Source: Streptomyces asoensis (GTDB taxonomy: Bacteria > Actinomycetota > Actinomycetes > Streptomycetales > Streptomycetaceae). From it: a stretch of DNA of 64,000 nt. The notes beneath the pieces were generated by a model, which saw only the letters and a program-made list of their open reading frames with translations, did not search any database and had not been told where the DNA came from. The position numbers were made by a program, and so were the translations under genes. Where the stretch lies: assembly GCF_016860545.1 (NCBI RefSeq), contig NZ_BNEB01000005.1, positions 2,232,001 through 2,296,000 of the forward strand. Reading direction: 5' to 3'. Positions 46,722 to 62,010 of the stretch are shown here, one piece after another. Each line of letters begins with the position of its first letter. Within the stretch, counting starts at the first letter, position 1.

Positions 46722-48187
46722 CTGCCCGCCTCCTCGCTACACCCGACCGAGCCCGGCAGAGGCTCGGCGACCAGGTCGACACCTTCCGTGCCGACCACCT
46801 TCGCCTCGACCATACGACCGACGCTCAAGTTTTCGCCCGCCGTGAGCAGCACCTGGCCGTCCGTCTCGGGCGCCTGGTGCTCGCCGCGGCCGTGCACACC
46901 ATCCTCGTCAACGGACTCCACCAGGACGTGCACGGTCTCGCCGACGCGCTCCTCGGCCCGCTGCGAGACGAGTTCCTCGGCGAGCCTGGAGACCCTGGCG
47001 AGCCGCTCGGCCACGACGTCCGTGTCGAGCTTGCCGTCGTACGTCGCGGCCTCGGTGCCGTCCTCGTCGGAGTAGCCGAAGACGCCGATCGCGTCCAGCC
47101 GCGCGCCGTTCAGGAAGCGCTCGAGCTCGGCCAGGTCGGCCTCGGACTCGCCGGGGAAGCCCACGATGAAGTTGGAGCGCACGCCCGCCTGGGGCGCCTT
47201 GCTCCGGATGGTGTCGAGCAGCTCCAGGAAGCGGTCGGTGTCACCGAAGCGGCGCATCGCGCGCAGCACACCGGGCGCGGAGTGCTGGAAGGAGAGGTCG
47301 AAGTAGGGCGCGATCTTCGGCGTCGAGGTCAGCACGTCGATCAGGCCGGGACGCATCTCGGCGGGCTGGAGGTAGCTGACCCGCACCCGCTCGATTCCGT
47401 CGACCTCGGCCAGCTCGGGCAGCAGCGACTCCAGCAGACGGATGTCGCCGAGGTCCTTGCCGTAGGAGGTGTTGTTCTCGGAGACCAGCATGACCTCCTT
47501 CACACCCTGCTCGGCGAGCCACCGCGTCTCGTTCAGCACGTCGCTGGGGCGGCGCGAGATGAAGGAGCCGCGGAAGGACGGGATGGCGCAGAAGGAGCAG
47601 CGCCGGTCGCAGCCGGAGGCGAGCTTCACCGAGGCGACCGGGGCGCCGTCGAGACGGCGGCGCAGGGGCGCGCGGGGGCCGGACTGCGGGGCGAGGCCCT
47701 CCGGCAGGTCCGTGGGCGCCCCGTGCCCGGGCAGCGCCACGTCGGACGCGGACTGCCGCTCCGCCGGGCTGATCGGCAGCAGTTTGCGCCGGTCGCGGGG
47801 GGTGTGGGAGGCGTGGATGCCGCCGTTCAGGATGGTCTGGAGGCGGTCGGAGATGTCGGCGTAGTCGTCGAAGCCGAGCACGCCGTCGGCCTCGGGCAGG
47901 GCGTCGGCGAGTTCCTTGCCGTACCGCTCGGCCATGCAGCCCACCGCGACGACGGCCTGGGTTCTGCCGTGACCCTTGAGGTCATTGGCCTCCAGCAGGG
48001 CGTCGACGGAGTCCTTCTTGGCGGCGTCGACGAAGCCGCAGGTGTTGACGACGGCGACGTCCGCGTCCTCGGCGTCCTCCACGAGGTGCCAGCCGTCCGC
48101 CTCCAAACGGCCTGCGAGCTCCTCCGAGTCCACCTCGTTGCGGGCGCAGCCAAGAGTGACGAGTGCGACGGTACGGCGTTCAGGCAT
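46718..48187 (-). CDS. rimO: Ribosomal protein S12 methylthiotransferase RimO
   Basis: A 489-residue radical SAM enzyme that adds a methylthio group to Asp88 of ribosomal protein S12. The N-terminal cluster cysteines are C14, C50 and C84; the radical SAM cluster is CDRRCSFC with C193, C197 and C200. A Pro/Arg-rich linker of about 45 residues (140-185) separates the domains and is longer than in E. coli. A TRAM domain ends the protein. The ATG at 48187 begins PERRTVALVTLGCARN, the family start. It is translationally coupled to pgsA. Confidence 0.93.
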   Translation of the reverse strand: MPERRTVALVTLGCARNEVDSEELAGRLEADGWHLVEDAEDADVAVVNTCGFVDAAKKDSVDALLEANDLKGHGRTQAVVAVGCMAERYGKELADALPEADGVLGFDDYADISDRLQTILNGGIHASHTPRDRRKLLPISPAERQSASDVALPGHGAPTDLPEGLAPQSGPRAPLRRRLDGAPVASVKLASGCDRRCSFCAIPSFRGSFISRRPSDVLNETRWLAEQGVKEVMLVSENNTSYGKDLGDIRLLESLLPELAEVDGIERVRVSYLQPAEMRPGLIDVLTSTPKIAPYFDLSFQHSAPGVLRAMRRFGDTDRFLELLDTIRSKAPQAGVRSNFIVGFPGESEADLAELERFLNGARLDAIGVFGYSDEDGTEAATYDGKLDTDVVAERLARVSRLAEELVSQRAEERVGETVHVLVESVDEDGVHGRGEHQAPETDGQVLLTAGENLSVGRMVEAKVVGTEGVDLVAEPLPGSVGCSEEAGR

Positions 48188-48278
48188 GGGCTCAAGACTA
48201 CTTTGTCCCGCCGGCACCGAACGTCGACGGGGTTGGCGATCTTCGCCAACCCCGTACACCCGAAGGCCCGCCCCCGGC

Positions 48279-49121
48279 TCAGCCGACCTGTGGGTCGCCC
48301 TTCGTGTACGTCAGCCGCTCGACGGCCCCCGACCGGAAGTCGTCGTCGATCTTCTTGCCGTTGACGAACAGATCGATCGCGCCGGCGTCGCCGAGGACCA
48401 GGTTGATCTTCTCGCTGTCCTGGAAGGTCCTCGAGTCGCCCTTCTTGAGCAGCCCGTCGAAGAGCAGCCGGCCGTTGTGGTCCTTGGCCGCGACCCAGCT
48501 GCGGCCGTCGGCGGCACTGACCTGGACCGTCACCTTGTCCTGGGGGGCCGCGGCGATGGCGCTGTCGGAGGGTTCCGTCTTCGGGTCGGCGGGCTTGTCG
48601 GTCTTGTCGGTCTTCGTCGTGGGTGCGGCGGTCTTGCCGGTGGAAGGCGCCGGACCCTCGGCGACCTCCTTGGACCCGTCGTCGTCACCGCCGGTGAACG
48701 CGGTGAAGCCGACGAAGCCGACCACGGCGACGATCGCGGCGACCATGGCCGCGGTCCAGTTCGGCCCGCGGCGCTCGGGGCGGATACGTTCCGCCTCGAA
48801 GAGCGGCGCGGCCGGGGTCGGCGCGGGGCGGCCGCCGTGGGTCTCGTCGTAGCGCTCGATCAGCGGGGCCGGGTCGAGGCGCACGGCCCTGGCCAGGGTC
48901 CGGATGTGACCGCGCGCGTAGACGTCTCCGCCGCAGGGGGCGAAGTCGTCCGACTCGATGGCGTGGACGATGGCGATACGGACCCGGGTGGCGGTGCTGA
49001 CGTCGTCGACGGTCAGCCCGGCCGCGATGCGCGCCTGGCGCAGGGCGCGGCCGATGGAGAAGGGGGCTTCCTCGGACGGGTCTTCGAAGGGACGCTCGTC
49101 TTCAGGGGAGTTGCCGATGGA
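48279..49121 (-). CDS. RodZ-like helix-turn-helix membrane protein
   Basis: A 280-residue type II membrane protein. Residues 20-85 form an HTH_25 domain (SIGRALRQARIAAGLTVDDVSTATRVRIAIVHAIESDDF). A membrane helix at about residues 130-150 (MVAAIVAVVGFVGFTAF) follows, then a Thr/Lys/Pro-rich linker and a C-terminal DUF4115 beta domain (KVTVQVSAADGRSWV...DDFRSGAVERLTY). The layout is that of RodZ, which links MreB to the cell wall, but a similar architecture is used for other roles. GTG at 49121 with AAAGG upstream was preferred to GTG at 49151. Confidence 0.88.
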   Translation of the reverse strand, partial: SIGNSPEDERPFEDPSEEAPFSIGRALRQARIAAGLTVDDVSTATRVRIAIVHAIESDDFAPCGGDVYARGHIRTLARAVRLDPAPLIERYDETHGGRPAPTPAAPLFEAERIRPERRGPNWTAAMVAAIVAVVGFVGFTAFTGGDDDGSKEVAEGPAPSTGKTAAPTTKTDKTDKPADPKTEPSDSAIAAAPQDKVTVQVSAADGRSWVAAKDHNGRLLFDGLLKKGDSRTFQDSEKINLVLGDAGAIDLFVNGKKIDDDFRSGAVERLTYTKGDPQVG

Positions 49122-49378
49122 CACGGGGGCGCCTTTCGAGCGTGTAGCCACCTGTGCTGGAGGTTCAGTCTAGGGGGGGTGCCAAAGGGAGGGGCAACCG
49201 GGCGGTGGGACCTTTACGCCATCGGTATGGCCGGACACACCGATGGCGGGCCGGTTACGGCCCCGCCGGGGAGCCGCACCTGTCCTTTCGCTCAACTTGA
49301 CGTCTGCCGAAGGGAAACGGTTGCCCGCCCTTCTCTAACGGGTGAGTCACGGCCGGCGACCGCTTCCCTGTCCGACGT

Positions 49379-52099
49379 CTACCCCGCGGACTCCCCTCTG
49401 ATGACCGCAAGCACCCCGTCCAACTCGTCCGGCTTCACTAGGACGTCCCGCGCCTTGGATCCCTCGCTGGGCCCGACGATGTTGCGCGACTCCATGAGGT
49501 CCATCAGCCGTCCGGCCTTGGCGAAGCCGACCCGCAGCTTGCGCTGGAGCATGGACGTCGAGCCGAACTGGGTGGAGACGACCAGTTCGGCCGCCTGGCA
49601 CAGCAGGTCGAGATCGTCGCCGATGTCCTCGTCGATCTCCTTCTTCTGCTTGCTGCCCACCGTGACGTCGTCCCGGAAGACCGGCGCCATCTGGTCCTTG
49701 CAGTGCTGGACGACGGCCGCGACCTCGGCCTCGGTCACGAAGGCGCCCTGCATACGGGTCGGCTTGTTCGCGCCCATCGGCAGGAACAGTCCGTCACCCT
49801 TGCCGATCAGCTTCTCGGCGCCCGGCTGGTCGAGGATGACGCGGGAGTCGGCGAGCGAGGAGGTGGCGAAGGCGAGCCGCGAGGGCACGTTGGCCTTGAT
49901 CAGACCGGTGACCACGTCGACCGACGGGCGCTGGGTGGCGAGCACCAGGTGGATGCCGGCCGCGCGCGCGAGCTGCGTGATCCGCACGATCGAGTCCTCG
50001 ACGTCCCGCGGCGCGACCATCATCAGGTCGGCGAGCTCGTCGACGATCACCAGAAGGTACGGGTACGGCTGGAGCTCGCGCTCGCTGCCCTCGGGCGGCT
50101 TGACGGTCCCCTCGCGCACCGCGCGGTTGAAGTCGTCGATGTGCCGGTAGCCGTACGCGGCGAGGTCGTCGTAGCGCAGGTCCATCTCGCGCACCACCCA
50201 CTGGAGGGCCTCGGCGGCCCGCTTGGGGTTGGTGATGATCGGCGTGATCAGGTGCGGGATGCCCTCGTAGGCGGTCAGCTCCACCCGCTTGGGGTCGACG
50301 AGGATCATCCGGACGTCCTCGGGGGTCGCCCTTATCATCACCGACGTGATCAGGCAGTTGATGCAGGACGACTTGCCGGAGCCGGTCGCGCCGGCGACCA
50401 GCATGTGCGGCATCTTCGCCAGCGAGTGCATGACGTAGCCGCCCTCGACGTCCTTGCCGAAGGCGACCAGCATCGGGTCGTCGTCCTCGGCGGACTCGGC
50501 GAGCCGCAGCACGTCACCGAGGTTGACCATCTCCCGGTCGGTGTTCGGGATCTCGATGCCGACCGCGGACTTGCCGGGGATCGGGCTGATGATCCGCACA
50601 TCGGGGCTGGCGACGGCGTACGCGATGTTCTTCGCGAGCGCGGTGATCCGTTCGACCTTCACGGCGGGGCCGAGCTCGACCTCGTAGCGCGTGACCGTCG
50701 GACCGCGGGTGAAGCCGGTGACGGCGGCGTCGACCTTGAACTCGGTGAAGACGTTCGTCAGGGAGGCGACGACGGCGTCGTTGGCCGCGCTGCGCACCTT
50801 GCCGGGGCCGCCGCGCTCCAGGAGGTCGAGCGAGGGCAGCGCGTAGGTGATGTCGCCGGACAGCTGGAGCTGCTCCGCGCGCGGCGGCAGCTCCCGCGGC
50901 TCCTCGGGAGCCGACTTGGTCAGATCGGGGACCACTCCCCCGCCGGTCTTCGTCTTCTCCTTCGCGGGCCGGGAGGCCGGCGCCGGGACGGGCGTCGGGG
51001 TGGTCGGCTCGCCGTCCGCGACACTCACCCCCTGGGTGAGGTCGGCGACGATCCGCGAGGGCGGCATCCCGTGCAGGACGGCGCCGTCGAGGTCGGCCGC
51101 CGCGGCCGCCGCGATGTCCACCGCGTCCAGCCGCCGGTCCATGGCCGGCTGCGGCACCGCGGACCGCCGCGGGCGGCCGCGTCGCTGGGAGAGCGCCTCC
51201 TGCTCGGCGTCCTCGGGGTCGTAGGCCTGGGGGCCGCCCGAGCGCCGGCGGGGGCGGCCGGGCAGGGCCTCGCGCCACTGCTCGTCGTAGCGCGCGTCGT
51301 CGTCCAGGTCGTCGTACGCGTCGGCCGCCGGGGCGTGCAGGACGCCGAGCCGCACCCCGAGCTGCCGCAGCCGCTGCGGGACGGCGTTGACCGGCGTGGC
51401 GGTGACGACCAGCAGGCCGAAGACGGTGAGCAGCACCAGCAGCGGTACGGCGAGGACCTCGCCCATGGTGTACGTCAGCGGGGTCGCCGCACCCCAGCCG
51501 ATGAGTCCGCCGGCGTCCCTTATGGCCTGCATGCCGTTGCTGCGCGCGGGGGCGCCGCACGCGATGTGGACCTGCCCGAGCACGCCGATCACCAGCGCGG
51601 ACAGGCCGATGACGATGCGTCCGTTGGCCTCGGGCTTCTCGGGGTGCCGGACGAAACGCACGGCGATGACCGCCACCAGTATCGGCACCAGCAGGTCGAG
51701 CCGGCCGAAGGAGCCGGTCACCAGGATCTCGACGAGATCGCCGACCGGGCCGCGCAGGTCGGCCCAGGTACCGGCGGCCACGATCAGCGCGATGGCGAAC
51801 AGCAGAAGGGCCACGCCGTCCTTGCGGTGCGCCGGGTCGAGGTTCTTCGCGCCGTTCCCTATGCCGCGGAACACCGCGCCGACGGCGTGCGCCAGTCCGA
51901 GCCAGATGGCGCGCACCAGCCGGTAGACGCCCCCGGTGGGACTGGGAGCCGGTGCGGGTGCGGGCCTGCGGGCGGCGGCCTTCCTGGCGGGCGCCTTCTT
52001 CGCCGGGGCCTTCTTGGCGACGGCCTTCTTCGCCGGGGCCTTCACGGGAGCGGCCGCCTTCTTGGCGGGCTTCTTGGCTGCGGAAGGACGTGGGGCCAT
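49379..52099 (-). CDS. ftsK: DNA translocase FtsK/SpoIIIE
   Basis: A 906-residue translocase that moves chromosomal DNA at septa during sporulation. The first 50 residues are a Lys/Ala/Pro-rich, histone-like stretch (AKKAVAKKAPAKKAPARK), followed by four membrane helices at about 90-250, a linker of about 250 residues and the motor: Walker A AGATGSGKSS near residue 570, Walker B LLVIVDELADLMM. The gamma winged helix (ELVVSTQFGSTSMLQRKLRVGFAKAGRLMDLM) recognises KOPS-like sequences. The ATG at 52099 is the start. It lies downstream of osaB on the same strand across 165 bp. Confidence 0.95.
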   Translation of the reverse strand: MAPRPSAAKKPAKKAAAPVKAPAKKAVAKKAPAKKAPARKAAARRPAPAPAPSPTGGVYRLVRAIWLGLAHAVGAVFRGIGNGAKNLDPAHRKDGVALLLFAIALIVAAGTWADLRGPVGDLVEILVTGSFGRLDLLVPILVAVIAVRFVRHPEKPEANGRIVIGLSALVIGVLGQVHIACGAPARSNGMQAIRDAGGLIGWGAATPLTYTMGEVLAVPLLVLLTVFGLLVVTATPVNAVPQRLRQLGVRLGVLHAPAADAYDDLDDDARYDEQWREALPGRPRRRSGGPQAYDPEDAEQEALSQRRGRPRRSAVPQPAMDRRLDAVDIAAAAAADLDGAVLHGMPPSRIVADLTQGVSVADGEPTTPTPVPAPASRPAKEKTKTGGGVVPDLTKSAPEEPRELPPRAEQLQLSGDITYALPSLDLLERGGPGKVRSAANDAVVASLTNVFTEFKVDAAVTGFTRGPTVTRYEVELGPAVKVERITALAKNIAYAVASPDVRIISPIPGKSAVGIEIPNTDREMVNLGDVLRLAESAEDDDPMLVAFGKDVEGGYVMHSLAKMPHMLVAGATGSGKSSCINCLITSVMIRATPEDVRMILVDPKRVELTAYEGIPHLITPIITNPKRAAEALQWVVREMDLRYDDLAAYGYRHIDDFNRAVREGTVKPPEGSERELQPYPYLLVIVDELADLMMVAPRDVEDSIVRITQLARAAGIHLVLATQRPSVDVVTGLIKANVPSRLAFATSSLADSRVILDQPGAEKLIGKGDGLFLPMGANKPTRMQGAFVTEAEVAAVVQHCKDQMAPVFRDDVTVGSKQKKEIDEDIGDDLDLLCQAAELVVSTQFGSTSMLQRKLRVGFAKAGRLMDLMESRNIVGPSEGSKARDVLVKPDELDGVLAVIRGESAG

Positions 52100-52263
52100 G
52101 GGTGTGAGGTTACCGGTGCGGACCACGCCGGACACGTGTGCCCACCGCTTCACCCGTTCGTGTCGCCCTCGCGTGGGCGCGGAGCTGACCCGGCCACCCT
52201 GGGCGGGACGGGAACTGACGCGCCCTCACGCACAACTCGATGCGCCGCACGCGTCAGTTCCGG

Positions 52264-52953
52264 TCAGTTCGGTGACGGCACCGAGGCGGGTCCGCCGCCG
52301 GTCCCCGGCTCCAGAGCGTCCAGCGCCCGGCGCAGACCCGTGAGTTTGCGCTCCAGGTGCGCCGCCGTGGCGACCGCAGCCGCGTCCGCCGACTCGTCGT
52401 CGAGCTGCTTGGACAGGGCTTCCGCCTGCTCCTCGACGGCCGCGAGCCGCGCCGACAGCTCGGCGAGCAGCCCCGCCGCCTCCTTGGCGCCGCCGCCCGT
52501 CACGGCCTTGCCGCCACCGCCCTCCAACTGGAGCCGCAGCAGCGCCGCCTGCTCACGCAGCTGGCAGTTCTTCATGTACAGCTCGACGAACACCGAGACC
52601 TTCGCGCGCAGCACCCACGGGTCGAACGGCTTGGAGATGTAGTCCACTGCACCCGCCGCGTAGCCCCGGAAGGTGTGGTGCGGCCCGTGGTTGATCGCGG
52701 TGAGGAAGATGATCGGGATGTCCCGGGTCCGCTCCCGCCGCTTGATGTGCGCGGCCGTCTCGAAGCCGTCCATTCCCGGCATCTGGACGTCCAGCAGAAT
52801 GACCGCGAAATCGTCCGTCAGCAGTGCCTTGAGCGCCTCTTCCCCGGACGATGCCCGTACCAGCGTCTGATCGAGCGCAGAGAGGATCGCCTCCAGCGCC
52901 AGCAGATTCTCCGGCCGGTCATCGACCAGGAGGATCTTGGCCTTCTGCACCAT
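52264..52953 (-). CDS. osaB: Osmoadaptation response regulator OsaB
   Basis: A 229-residue protein. The receiver domain occupies residues 1-125, with DD at 11-12, the phosphoacceptor Asp in LLDVQMPGMDGFE and the conserved Lys (DYISKPFD). There is no DNA-binding domain; instead the C-terminal 80 residues form a Glu/Ala/Leu-rich coiled coil (LLAELSARLAAVEEQAEALSKQL). This is the design of OsaB of S. coelicolor, which is needed to raise aerial hyphae under osmotic stress. GAGGAGGG precedes the ATG at 52953. It follows osaA, the likely phosphodonor, by 260 bp. Confidence 0.93.
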   Translation of the reverse strand: MVQKAKILLVDDRPENLLALEAILSALDQTLVRASSGEEALKALLTDDFAVILLDVQMPGMDGFETAAHIKRRERTRDIPIIFLTAINHGPHHTFRGYAAGAVDYISKPFDPWVLRAKVSVFVELYMKNCQLREQAALLRLQLEGGGGKAVTGGGAKEAAGLLAELSARLAAVEEQAEALSKQLDDESADAAAVATAAHLERKLTGLRRALDALEPGTGGGPASVPSPN

Positions 52954-53099
52954 GGCCCGCCCTCCTCGCCCAGGCAGTGCACCGGGCGCCGCCCCTGGGG
53001 ACGACTCCTTTGCGCCGCCCTTCCTTGTGCCGGTCATGGTAGCCGCACCCCGACCGTCGCCACACCCTGTCACCGTGATGTCACTGTGCACGTAGCAGG

Positions 53100-53125
53100 A
53101 ACGCAGCAGGAGACCAGAAGGTTCC
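53100..53125 (-). promoter_or_regulatory. ECF sigma-type promoter candidate of osaB
   Basis: On the minus strand GGAAC (53121-53125) and CGTT (53100-53103) are 17 bp apart, the spacing of ECF sigma promoters. A second gaaggttcc copy lies about 70 bp further upstream at 53187-53195. No SigB-type GGGTAT box was found. Confidence 0.4.
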
Positions 53126-53214
53126 CCGGATCGCGCCCCGCTACACGGCACCGGACACCCTGAGTCAGCAACTCCGGGCGTCCACCGAAGGTTCCCGCCA
53201 CGTCCCGGGTCCCC

Positions 53215-58680
<5,466 letters not shown>

Positions 58681-59056
58681 TTGTCCCTCCCGCAGGACTC
58701 GACCGTTACCGCTGTGCCTGGGTGCCACTGCTCGCCGTACCTATACGCCACCCCGGATTCCGCCCGATGAAACCAGGCGGACCCGCGGGGCTGCTGCCCC
58801 CTGTACTCAGAAGACACCCGGTCTGCCCGGACCTTCACAAGAAGCTTGCCCAGTGTTTCACCCTTGCCGAACCAGGCCATAACAGTTCGGCAGCTTCGCA
58901 CATCGTCCGCACACCCTCGGGCGACAACACTGGTGACCGGCATCCGTAGGGGCCCGGAAGGTAAGTAACCTTGCATGCGGCTGTCCAGCCACGCCGGTCC
59001 GACCGGCCTGGGCGGTGGCACGAGCACGAGCGGGCATCGGAGGGGCGGCCGCACAC
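58681..59056. promoter_or_regulatory. Divergent osaA/osaC intergenic region
   Basis: A 376-bp gap with no credible gene. The minus side has the osaA SD at about 58685. The plus strand has aaggtaagtaacctt (58959-58973) with 5-bp inverted arms, and GGAGGGG at about 59039 which could be the osaC SD but is 12 bases away. I found no clear SigB-type box on either strand. Confidence 0.45.
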
Positions 59057-61798
59057 ATGACCACCGGACTGATCCCGGGGGGACAGACCCCGGACCCCCG
59101 GACTCCGGGCACGCGCCCGCCCCACCAGCGGGGCGACCTGGCCGGCCGGGGAGCCCTGCACGTCGACGACCGGCCGAGGAGTTCAGTGATCACCGCGCGC
59201 GCGGGTGCCAGCTTCGAGCCCGTCGGACGATCGGTAGCGACCGCCCGCTCCTTCGTCCGCGACACCCTCCAGGGCTGGGGATTCGCCGACATCATCGACG
59301 ACGCCGTCGTCCTCACGAGCGAACTGGTGACCAACGCGGTCGTCCACGCCGGCACCCACGCCGACGTCCTGTGCCTGCGCAGCGCCGACGGGGTCCGCAT
59401 CGAGGTGTCCGACCGGTATCCCGAACGGGAGATCCCCCTCCAGGGCTCCCTCGCCACCATGGGCAGCCCGGACCGCGAAGGCGGCCGCGGCCTCCAGCTC
59501 TGCGCGGCCATCGCGGGCCGCTGGGGCGTCGAGTACACCCCCACCCACAAACAGGTCTGGTTCCAGCTCGACCTCCCCGACCGCCCGGTGGGCACCCGCA
59601 CCGCGGGCCCGTCCCTCCCGGCCGACCTCCTCCCGCTCGCCGACAGCCGCGTCCGCGTGGCCGTCGTCCAGATCGACCGCACGGGCGCCATCTCGGCCTG
59701 GAACGAGGACGCCGAGGAGCTCTTCGGCTACGCGGCCGACCAGGTCACCGGCAAACCCCTCACGGACCTCGCCGCCTGGCCGCACACCCCCGGCACCAGC
59801 ACCGGCATCGTCGAGGCCCTTCAGCTCTCCCGCTGGGAGGGCAGCTACGGCATCCGCGGCGCCAACGGCCGCGTCACCCCCGTGTACGCCTCCCACCTGC
59901 GCGTACGCGACACCGACGGCGAGCCTTCCACCGTCTGCCTGCTCGTGCGCGACCACGAACGCGCGGTCCTCCAGACCCCCGCGCGCGTACCGGCCGCCGA
60001 GCCCGGCTCCCCCTCCGACGGGCCGAACACCGACCCCTTCGAGGTGTTCATCGGCTCCCCGGCCCCGGACGACCTCGACGGCCTGCTGCAACGCACGGTC
60101 GAGCGCGCCCGCGACATGCTGGACGGCGACTCCGCCTTCCTCCTCCTGGCGACCGACGACGAGACGGAGCTGGAGGTCCGCGCCTCCACCGGCCTGCCCT
60201 CCGCCCGCCAGCGCTTCGCACGCGTGCCCGTCGAAGCGGGCCCGGGCCGCTACGGCTCGGCCCGCATGCCGGCCGTCCACGAGGACCTCCTGGCCGTCCC
60301 CGGGGCCGTGCCCCTGCTGAACGGCACGGGCATGCGCTCCGTCGTCACCGTCCCGCTGAAGGTCGAGGGCCGCCTCACCGGCTCCCTCGGCGTCGCCGCG
60401 GAGGCTTCGGGCCGCTACTCCAACGAAGAGGCCCTGCGCCTTCAGTTCGCGGCCGACCGCATCGCGCTGGCCGTGGAGTCGGCCCGCCTCGGCGAGCTGG
60501 AGCGCCTGCGCAGGGGCTCGCTCAGCTTCCTCGTCGAGGCCTCCGACCTGCTCGCCGGAACTCTGGACCGCGACCAGACACTGGCCCTGATGGCCCAGAT
60601 GACCGTGCCCACCCTGGCCACGTGGTGCGCCGTCTACACCATCGCCGACCAGGCCTCCGACCCATACCTCTCCTACGTCCTGCACGAGGACGAGGAACTC
60701 ATCGACGGCATCAAGTCGTTGCTCTCGAAGATCTCACCGCCGGACCCGGTCCCCACCCCCGGCGCCCGGGTCTGGACGGCCCCGGCGGCCGCCGCGCACG
60801 ACGCCGCCCTGCGCAGCTCCATGCGCAGCCTCGGCCTCACCGGCGGCCCGACCCACCAGGTCTCCTCGGGCATCGGCCCCACCCTCGCCACCGCGTCGGC
60901 CGTGGGCGGCGAGACGGTCGTCCTCCCCCTCGTCGCCCGCAACCGCGTCATCGGCATGCTGACCCTCGGCAAGCCCACCGACGAACACTTCCGCCAGGAG
61001 ATCCTGGAACTGGCCGAGGACCTGAGCCGCCGGGCGGCCCTGGCCCTCGACAACGCCCGTCTGTACTCCGAGCGCACGGCCATCAGCCAGGCCCTCCAGC
61101 GCAGCCTCCTCCCCCCGGAGACCCCCGACATCGACGGCGTCGAGGTCGAGGTCATCTACCGCGCGGCGGGCGAGGGCAACGAGGTCGGCGGCGACTTCTA
61201 CGACGTCTTCCCCATCAGCGAGGGTGTCTACGGCTTCGCCATCGGCGACGTGTGCGGCACCGGCCCCAACGCGGCGGCGGTGACGGGCCTGGCCCGGCAC
61301 GCCCTGCGCCTGCTGGCCCGCGAGGGCCTCAGCGGCCCGGCGGTCCTGGAACGCCTCAACTCGGCGATCCTCGACGAGGGCGCCCGCAGCCGCTTCCTGA
61401 CCCTCCTCTACGGCGAGATGCGCCCCCGGGAGGACGGCAGCGCCGAGCTGAAGGTGGTCTGCGCCGGACACCCGCTGCCGCTGCGCCTGCGCCAGGACGG
61501 CACGGTCGAGGCGGCCGCCGAACCCCAGCCGCTCCTGGGCGTCATGGAGGACCTGGAGCTCTACGAGGAGACGGTCACCCTGGACCCGGGCGACGTCCTG
61601 CTCTGCGTCACGGACGGCGTCACCGAGCGCCGTGAGGGCACCCGCATGCTGGGCGACGACGGTCTCGCCGACGTCCTCACCACGTGTACGGGTCTCACGG
61701 CCGGCGCGGTCGCCGCGCGCATCATGCGTGCGGTGGAACGCTTCGCCTCGGACGCCCCTTCGGACGACATGGCGATCCTGGCGATGCGCGTGGCGTGA
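59057..61798 (+). CDS. osaC: Multidomain anti-sigma kinase/phosphatase OsaC
   Basis: A 913-residue cytoplasmic regulator. An RsbW-type HATPase domain comes first (residues 45-150; N box ELVTNAVVHA at 89-98, GGRGLQL), followed by PAS (about 190-300), two GAF domains (about 340-480 and 490-650) and a C-terminal PP2C/SpoIIE phosphatase (about 690-912; GGDFYDVF and IGDVCGTG carry the metal-binding Asp residues). S. coelicolor OsaC has this set and controls the stress sigma factor SigB after osmotic stress. The start is uncertain: the ATG at 59057 is a better fit than the GTG at 59015. It is divergent from osaA and ends at a strong terminator. Confidence 0.9.
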   Translation: MTTGLIPGGQTPDPRTPGTRPPHQRGDLAGRGALHVDDRPRSSVITARAGASFEPVGRSVATARSFVRDTLQGWGFADIIDDAVVLTSELVTNAVVHAGTHADVLCLRSADGVRIEVSDRYPEREIPLQGSLATMGSPDREGGRGLQLCAAIAGRWGVEYTPTHKQVWFQLDLPDRPVGTRTAGPSLPADLLPLADSRVRVAVVQIDRTGAISAWNEDAEELFGYAADQVTGKPLTDLAAWPHTPGTSTGIVEALQLSRWEGSYGIRGANGRVTPVYASHLRVRDTDGEPSTVCLLVRDHERAVLQTPARVPAAEPGSPSDGPNTDPFEVFIGSPAPDDLDGLLQRTVERARDMLDGDSAFLLLATDDETELEVRASTGLPSARQRFARVPVEAGPGRYGSARMPAVHEDLLAVPGAVPLLNGTGMRSVVTVPLKVEGRLTGSLGVAAEASGRYSNEEALRLQFAADRIALAVESARLGELERLRRGSLSFLVEASDLLAGTLDRDQTLALMAQMTVPTLATWCAVYTIADQASDPYLSYVLHEDEELIDGIKSLLSKISPPDPVPTPGARVWTAPAAAAHDAALRSSMRSLGLTGGPTHQVSSGIGPTLATASAVGGETVVLPLVARNRVIGMLTLGKPTDEHFRQEILELAEDLSRRAALALDNARLYSERTAISQALQRSLLPPETPDIDGVEVEVIYRAAGEGNEVGGDFYDVFPISEGVYGFAIGDVCGTGPNAAAVTGLARHALRLLAREGLSGPAVLERLNSAILDEGARSRFLTLLYGEMRPREDGSAELKVVCAGHPLPLRLRQDGTVEAAAEPQPLLGVMEDLELYEETVTLDPGDVLLCVTDGVTERREGTRMLGDDGLADVLTTCTGLTAGAVAARIMRAVERFASDAPSDDMAILAMRVA

Positions 61799-61819
61799 GG
61801 TGCGAGGCAAAAGGGCATG

Positions 61820-61860
61820 AAGAAAGCCCCCGCCCGGAAAGGGCGGGGGCTTTCTTTTGT
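61820..61860. terminator. Terminator of osaC
   Basis: A perfect 16-bp stem, aagaaagcccccgccc (61820-61835) against 61841-61856, with loop ggaaa and a T-rich end (ttctttt). It is a classical intrinsic terminator for osaC and, read from the other strand with its A-rich side, also for the tRNA gene that ends 4 bp away. Confidence 0.9.
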
Positions 61861-61935
61861 GGAGCCCCCTAACGGAATCGAACCGTTGACCTTCTCCTTA
61901 CCATGGAGACGCTCTGCCGACTGAGCTAAGGGGGC
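61860..61935 (-). tRNA. tRNA-Thr (anticodon GGT)
   Basis: On the minus strand the sequence folds as a full tRNA: acceptor GCCCCCT/AGGGGGC, D arm GCTC..GAGC, anticodon arm TCTCC-ATGGTAA-GGAGA with GGT in the loop, and T arm AACGG-TTCGATT-CCGTT. The discriminator is T, and CCA is encoded at 61862-61860. It reads ACC codons. Confidence 0.95.
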
Positions 61936-62010
61936 CAGTCACTTTTCGAGGTTTCCCTCGCGGCAACGGAATAGATCATACCCCGAACAGGCCGGTGTTC
62001 CCAAACCCGT

